Positions 57,190 through 64,000 of a DNA stretch of 64,000 bases are shown in pieces. The position numbers and the translations under genes are program-made. The notes beneath the pieces are model-generated. The model did not search any database. It had not been told where the DNA came from and saw nothing but the letters and a program-made list of their open reading frames with translations. The stretch's first letter is position 1. Each line of letters starts with the position of its first letter. The stretch lies in contig JAAOMT010000529.1 in NCBI GenBank assembly GCA_016748015.1, positions 7,569-71,568 of the forward strand, given 5' to 3'. The stretch comes from Geosiphon pyriformis. Lineage: Eukaryota; Glomeromycota; Glomeromycetes; Archaeosporales; Geosiphonaceae.

Positions 57190-57790
57190 ATAATAATTAT
57201 TAAAGAAAAAAGAAACACATCTCATAAAACTTCTAAATTCAATTAAATTTGGACAATTTTTTGATTGAGTTGGTATTAATTTAGTTAAACCACTATTTAT
57301 TACACCTCAAAAAACTAATATATTGCAATTATAATAGATTATCTTATCAAATAGCCAAAGTCATTTAATAAACAAATACAAAATTAATTACAAATTTTAT
57401 TTATGAAAACATTATTTGTAGACATAAATGCTTAATTAAACTTTTATCTAATCAAAAAACATATTTTGTAAACAATCTAATAAAAAAAATTTATGAATAA
57501 TTTAATGTTAAAAAATTTTTAATCTTACTCTATTATTTACAAACAAATAGACTTGTAAAATGTTTTAATAAAACACTTTGTGAATTATTAGCCAAATTTT
57601 CAACAGATTTTGAACAAGAATAGAATTTTTTTATTCTATTAATATTACTAGTATATAAAACATTAAAACAAAATATAACAAACATATACTATTTAATTTA
57701 ACTTATAGAAAAACAGCAATATTACTAATTAATTTTACAGTAGAATTCTATCTAGTTCAACTGATTACAAAGAACAACTTTTAGAAAACA
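57190..57790 (+). pseudogene. Gypsy-2 integrase remnant
   Basis: GQFFD-VGINLVKPL at about 57250, ISDQ-like LIKKHIL/SNQKTYFVNNL near 57440, then YYLQTNRLVKCFNKTLCELL (compare YHPQTNGLVERFNRTL in Gypsy-1) and WNFFILLI-type sequence. Stops throughout. Confidence 0.7.
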
Positions 57791-58422
57791 CTATAAAAAA
57801 AGCCTATATACTTCTCAATATATTGGAAGAGAAATAATAAATTATAGTCATTTATATAGAATACTCTTAAGTTTAACAAAAAAAATAGTATAACAACAAA
57901 TTGTCATTAGCTATCAACGAATTTAAAGTTAAAAATAAAGTTTTCTTATATAAAACTAAGACTGAAAAACAATTAAGTAGAAAATTTGATCATAAATAGG
58001 ACAGATCATTTTATATACATAAAATTCTTAAAAATAGATCATATAAGTTAAGACTTGATAATAAAATTTTAAAGAAATTTGTATGATAAACTAAAACACT
58101 ATTATTTCAAAATTAATCCTGAATCTTTTATCCCACAAATTAGTATACAATTTTTCTTGATTAATTCCAAAAATATTCTCTGAAATTTAGAACCAATAGT
58201 TATTATTGAATAATTTCTTAACTTAAACATTTAAAATTTAATTTTCTCTATACTTATTTCTTATATTTTAAAAACAATTTTTACAAAAACTACACAGAAA
58301 AAAAAATAAAATAAAAAATAAAATCAAAACTCTATATACTAAAAATAATTTTTTATTATTTATATTTTTTATTAGTTATTATAATAATTTCCTAAAATAT
58401 TCAACAATTATTCCAAAAATTA

Positions 58423-59060
58423 ATGTTAATCTTAAAAACACTACTCAGATTATCTATAACTATTACTAAAAAACATGTTAATTATATTCAAACAGAATCA
58501 GTTACGATTTTATTCACAAATTCACAAAATTATCACTTTTATAGAAGAAACACAAGAAATTATTCTGAAATTTACTTACCAGAACTTTTAAAACAAGCTT
58601 TAAGAGAGAATTTAATGTTCATATCTATTGACATTTTACCAAATACCACAATTCAACAAAAACTTTAATAATATTTTCCAATCTATAGATATTAATATAT
58701 TAGAAAACCACTTTACGAAAGAAAACTGGAGCTTAAAACAGCAAACCTCTTACTTGAAACTATTTAAAAACAACTTCACAATAAATTTAAGACAACAATC
58801 AAACTAACAAATGCTTATTACAAACTTAGAACAGCTTTTAGAGTCTATGACCTATTTTATACTTGTGAAAATATCTTACAAAACCCAATTTTACAACCTC
58901 TGAAAATTCAATACATTAGAAAGCTCACAAAACTGAAATTTCAACAATTTTCAGACCAAATTTTTTCAATAATTTTGGATTACTATCTGGAAATTACAGA
59001 CAGTACTTGAGCTTTGATAGAACTTAGTCTTAAGAAGAAGATTATATTACTAGCTAAAAT
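58423..59060 (+). pseudogene. Gypsy-2 ORF3 region
   Basis: An 81-codon frame (58423-58668) with HVNYIQTESVTILF, FYRRNTRNYSEIYLPELL, continued across stops by PLYERKLELKTANLLLETI and a Leu/Ile-rich end reaching the 3' LTR. Place, size and a few spaced residues (RR..., YLxExx, then LxYxRxLEL) recall ORF3 of Gypsy-1. The relationship is suggestive only. Confidence 0.4.
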
Positions 59061-60031
59061 TTAAGATATTATTTAACATGAAATTATCCCTATAATTTCT
59101 ATTATTAATTAGTATATATTATTATTTCAATTTATCACTTATTATCTTATCAAATTATCTGAATTATTATTCAATTAATAATCCGATTTGTAAAAAACAC
59201 AAATGAAACCAAATTGCAATGATTAGATCATGTAATATATCAAACTATGTAACATTCAAAGTTCACTGAAATATTTAATAATTCGATAAAATATTCAACA
59301 GCTCACCAAAATAATCTATAATTTGCAGAAATAACTTGTAGTTTGATAAAATATATCTTTAGTTCGCCAAAACATTAGAAAAAAAAATGCTAGATCATAG
59401 AATAGTGCTACAATAAGTTATATAAAAAAAGAGCTTCTTTTTTTGAGAAAATATATCTTAAGTAGAACTAATATCTTTCTTAGTATTTTTTATACAAATC
59501 AATTTCAATAAAACTTACTTTAAAAACATAAAAATCCTTAATTATTTCTATTACAAAATTAACCATTCTATACTAATATTTTGAAATTGATTAGCTACCA
59601 ATTTTAGTAACTGTTAGCAACTTTCAGATCTGAATCCAAAATGACTCTTTTAACATATTTTATTATTTTTTTCTTCAGTTTATTTTCTTTACTTTTTTTA
59701 TTTTTTTTATATCATTGAGTAGTCTACAGTCGAGATTTTTTGTAGAAGAGTTGACTTTTATAACAAAGTAACTACACACATTTTGATGAGCTTACAAATA
59801 AGATTTTACTGTAAAAGAGTCAACTTTTATTGCAAAGTAATTATATAAGTAATTGGCACAGAATTGGTGATTTTATTATAAGCCCAACAGCATATATAGT
59901 CTAAACTATAGAGAAATACTTTGAAAGAGAAATTAGCTTATTGAAGGTTCACTGACTTCCATTAACAACAGAATTACTAGCAAAACAGTATTAACAACAT
60001 TAAAAAAAGAGTAAAAAAACTTTTAATAACA
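59045..60031 (+). repeat. Gypsy-2 3' LTR
   Basis: Aligns with 48835-49810. In a 200-base sample I counted about 27 transitions and one transversion between the two. Confidence 0.85.
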
Positions 60032-63000
60032 CTGATTAAAACTTTTTAAGTGATTAACCAGTTAAGTTTTAACTAATTAAAAATATTACATAATTAATTA
60101 TTTTAATAAAACTTTTTAAATAGTTAATTAATTAGGTCTTAATTATAAATACTACTTGTTTAAATATAACAATATTATTTTATTTAAAAAATATAACTGT
60201 TTTAAGTAGAATAAACATTTTTTTGGTTTTATTAATCTAAAGAATAATAGAAAATTATTAAATAAAACAAGATTGATTTTATAAAAAATAAGTAAAAAGT
60301 TTAAATATTTAGTTTTTAAACTTAAAAGTTTTTTGAAATACTATTAAAAAACAATAAATTGTGTTAAAATAATATTTTATTACAGAAATATGTATAAAAA
60401 TAAAATAAATAATTTTCAGAAAATGTAAAAAAATAAATAGTTTGAATTCGTATAAGTTATATATAATTCAGTTAATAATACATATTAAGAAAAAAATTTT
60501 GTTAAAAAAAAGTTTTTAGTTTTGTAATTGCTTGTCAAAAATAGTTTTAAATTATGAAAATAGTTATAAAAAAATATTTACAAATATTGCAAAGAAAGTA
60601 AACTTAATTGAAAAAATGTGAAGTTAAGAATATTTAAAAGTATTTAGTTTAAAAATTTTTGATAAGATGAATTAGACTTTTAATAATAAAAAATTATCTG
60701 GAGCTTATTTTTTAATATTATATTTAATAACTAAAAGTTATTATTACTAATTATTAAAATTAAGCTGTCTTGAATTGAAATTGCATATTAAAATTAAGTT
60801 TGCTAAATTACTTTTTTTATTATATTGAAGATTTCTCATTTGTTGTAATTTTTGATTTTGTTTTCAACTTTGCCATTATTGTGTTTTAAATATTTCTTAA
60901 TAATATTAAAAATGCTTTGAAATGTTTAATAAAATTTTTATTGTTAAGCAAAAATTTGTTAATTAATTTTAAACCAAAAAAGGTATTGTCTTTGAAAATA
61001 CTTTTAAATCCAAAGTCAATTAATTTTTTTGGTTGTATAATCTATAAAATTGATAACATAATTGGTCAAATTTATAATTTAATATGTTTTATTTACTAAT
61101 TACTTGTTTTTAATTATCACCAAAAACATACAATCGTAATCTTTAAATTTCAAAAAAAAATTCAATACTGCTGTTGTTAAAACTGGTAAAAAATATTCAA
61201 AATTTAAAAATTAATATTATGTTATGAACTAAATATATTCATTTAGCATGAATTAATGTTATTTGAAAATTATTTACAATTTGTAAATTATTTTTAAATT
61301 GTTATTTTTGAGCACATGTTTGAGATACTTATTTGTTTAAAAGCTCTGACCAGTTAAAAGAGATAAAAAAAGACTCATTCAATAAGGATGCATGATTTTG
61401 GAGATCAGTCTGCTGTTGCAAATCAGTTATACTAAATTTTATGAAATGACTGAGGCATAAGCCTTTTGTTGAAATTTAATCGATGTAATTAAGTTATGTT
61501 AATTTAATTTTAGAGAATGCACTTTTACCATGGGTTTGTACATTATAATTAAGAAATTTGAAGGCAGATTAAATACATGATGCGTAATGAAAATTGAGTT
61601 AAGCTTATACCTTTACCGAAAATAACAACTTTGATACCTGACAACAGGGTAAACTGCGACCAATGTTAGCGTAAACTGTTCAATTGGATATTTACTATCT
61701 GATTTAAAAAACGATTTTGCAATTTTTATTTTATTCTTTTGAGAGGGTTATAATTAGATTAGTTAGAAAATGCTTCATCATGAAAAAAACCCAACTTCAA
61801 ACTATGTTTAAAGAGAACAGCTGCATGAAATGCTTGTGATCTAAATTTGGAATGGATTGATTTTGTTTAGGAAGTGAAAAATGTAGATTGACACTTTAAA
61901 AGTTAATGTATGTCATATGGTCGATTGCATCTTTCAATTGTGGAAGCGAACTAAAATCAAATGTTTATTTTTCTCTCTTTTAAATTTCTATCCTCGTCAT
62001 AGTTTATAGAATGGACCTTTCCTTACTTGCTGTGCGGGGTATGATCTGTTCTTCCATATTTGCAACCTTAAAAAACATAAAAGTATTAAGAAATCTTGCA
62101 ACTTCTCACACTTACTCTTTTTGAGATATTGACTCGCCTTTTTTATGATTTTTGCTTTGCAGGTGTTTTTTCACCCGTTTTATCTGCTTTTTGATTACTA
62201 TATATAAAGTGCATAAAAACATAATATTTCAAAAACAAATAAGAGAATTGTTTATCTTCTATAAGTACTTAGAAGTTTCGTTTGTCTTCCATTTTAATAA
62301 CTAGCTATTGTTCTCGAAAAATGTTGATCACACAATGTATTCGCATATTGTTTGGCCGATGGACCTATATGATATATCATTTTAAAAGTTGAAGCGCCAC
62401 ATTCTCAATACACAAAATATGATCCCAGAAGAGAATGAGAACAAAATAAAACGTTGATATGGAGGATGACAAAGTGTTTCAAGTTCAGTGTTACGAAAGT
62501 ATCTTTAACCCTTAAGTTCCGGTTGATACGATATAACAGCAATTTGCTATTTGGAAACTTGGAAAGGTTTGCGACTTACTTGTATTGATCAATGATAATA
62601 AGTTGTGGACAATCTTAATGATACAAATGAAAAGGAGTCTTTGTACATTGTCGGATTAAGTATCTATTACAATTCCTTGTACCAGTAACATAAATGTTTT
62701 ATAAAAATATTCAACTCTGCCCACAGCTCTATGTTGAAAAAAAATATGGGTATGGAGGTATGGATTAATGAAATACTGTGTTGAAACAAACGTCAGTGTT
62801 ACAGCGATGAAGAAGGTTTTGATCAAGGTATTGGCTTAGAATGTCATGGGGCTTCATTCATCACTTGAGGTAGGTTCTTGCCTTGACCCCTTCTTTTCTA
62901 TGAAGATGAAATAATCTCTTAATATTGATTAAGCAAATCGGAAGCGAAAGCATAATAATAAAGGTCATTTATTGACAAGACATACAGATGACAATTCGTG

Positions 63001-63873
63001 GTATTTTTTTTTAAAATGAATCATGAGGATAAATCAAAAGTTTAGCATTCTATTCAGAAGCATTCATTAATCATTAAAATGAGCAATTAGGAGATAACAT
63101 TGTTTGCCTTTTAAAGGAAGCGGAAAAAATGACAATGTATTTATATTAAACCAGTTTTAAAATCGTTAAAAACTCAAGTCATAATTGATGATAATTAATG
63201 ATATTTCTTTTTCATTAAATTTTTCATTATACTTTATTTATCAAATTTTTGATTATAAATATATATATTTATAAAAATAATTTGTTTTTATATTTTTAAA
63301 TAACAATAGTATCAGAAATAATTTAATATAAAAAACTGTTTATTATTGTTTATTAAAATAATTAAAACTTGAAACTATGAAACAAAAACAATCTTTGAAT
63401 TATTCAATTATTCATAATATTTAGAAAAAAGAAATTAAAATATTATTGAAATAAATAATTATAATTATATAATTTTGTATTTTTTTTTTTTCATTTTAGG
63501 ATTTGGTTATCTGTTCAGATAGGATAGATAGATAGATAGATAGATTCATTGATAGTTGTGTTCAGAAAATGTATGGGATATAAGAGTTATAATTTGATGA
63601 TTATATTAAATCGATAAAAAGCGGTCATTAGTTTTAACCAGTGTAATAAATATATATATATATGAACACAAATGACAAATAGTTGTTTTCAAAAAAAAAA
63701 TCTTGATTTTACAACTTTAAATCCTTTCAAACGCTTTTTCTCATATTTCATTCAGAAACTTTTCCCACCGAAATAAAAATTTAAAACATGTGTTTTTTTG
63801 TACTCATTTGAAAAATAAAAAAATACAAAAAAAAAGTTAAATTCAAATAAATTATTTTTAGAAAACTTTTATT

Positions 63874-63915
<42 letters not shown>

Positions 63916-64000
63916 GCCTTTAATTCTTTATTCAAATTAGAATTAAAAAATAATATTTAAAAAAAAAACTTGAAAATCATATATTTGTTTTAATGCTTAT
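60032..64000. other. No recognisable gene
   Basis: 60032-61300 is AT-rich; the ORF at 60917-61099 (with NPKSINFFGCIIYKIDNI) faintly recalls a decayed gypsy RT. 61300-63130 is less AT-rich and may be old unique DNA or a lost gene, but no frame holds for more than a few dozen codons. Simple repeats: TAGA array at 63521-63546, TA array near 63649-63662 and ATT array at 63881-63915. Confidence 0.4.

Larger units (their letters stand above)
48835..60031 (+). mobile_element. Ty3/gypsy LTR retrotransposon Gypsy-2 (heavily mutated)
   Basis: Direct LTRs of about 980 bp bound an element on the plus strand. Visible internal parts: gag remnant (50860-51310), RT and RNase H (54240-55320), integrase (57190-57790) and a further ORF region (58423-59060). 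A Tc1/mariner copy (55391-56744) is inserted between RNase H and integrase; without it the element is about 9.8 kb. All frames are full of stops. End coordinates are approximate. Confidence 0.85.

Noticed and set aside
48831-60035. Target-site duplication of Gypsy-2
   Set aside because: The bases next to the estimated ends (CTAG and CTGA) do not match and the ends themselves are uncertain.
61300-63130. Less AT-rich tract as a gene
   Set aside because: I read parts in both directions and found no sustained frame or motif.

Overview
The window is a very AT-rich, repeat-dominated piece of a fungal nuclear genome. The kinase family (HRDLHSGN catalytic loop, DLG in place of DFG, a Cys-rich N-terminus and an IHPGAVYTSR tail), the short AT-rich introns and the heavy load of decayed transposons all point to an arbuscular mycorrhizal fungus (Glomeromycotina, Rhizophagus-like). 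That assignment is inference from gene style; no rRNA, tRNA or other taxonomic marker was seen.

Layout. 0-0.6 kb: 3' exon of an unrecognised gene with an internal stop. 2.6-4.4 kb: a small secreted-protein gene whose paralogue lies inverted at 22.2-24.2 kb. 5.1-6.8 kb: a kinase pseudogene. 7-11.2 kb: decayed repeat DNA. 11.24-19.01 kb: a nearly full-length but inactivated Ty3/gypsy element on the minus strand (Gypsy-1: LTRs, PBS, gag, a -1 frameshift site, protease-RT-RNase H, integrase, an extra ORF). 19.0-21.3 kb: a far more decayed relative. 25.3-43.9 kb: a cluster of one kinase family, with two apparently intact genes (25445 and 34104, both +), two pseudogenes (near 30-31 kb and 39-40 kb, both -), fragments, and one copy hidden by an assembly gap (43462-43635). 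46.1 kb: a short ORF that may be the first exon of a host gene. 46.5-47.7 kb: hAT transposase remnant. 48.8-60.0 kb: a second, heavily mutated Ty3/gypsy element (Gypsy-2, +) with a Tc1/mariner element nested inside it. 60-64 kb: no recognisable gene.

Themes. The kinases and the secreted proteins spread by local, often inverted, duplication that carried promoter and 3' flank along. The kinases share a TATA-like core promoter block, an intron at the same place in the N-lobe, and a conserved 21-nt microexon near the C-terminus. The secreted proteins carry dibasic KR sites and Asn/Gly repeats, with degraded extra modules past the present stops. The LTR pairs of both gypsy elements differ almost only by transitions, and most Gypsy-1 stops can be explained by C-to-T or G-to-A changes. 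This suggests a RIP-like or cytosine-deamination process; it is the most notable genome-level signal here.
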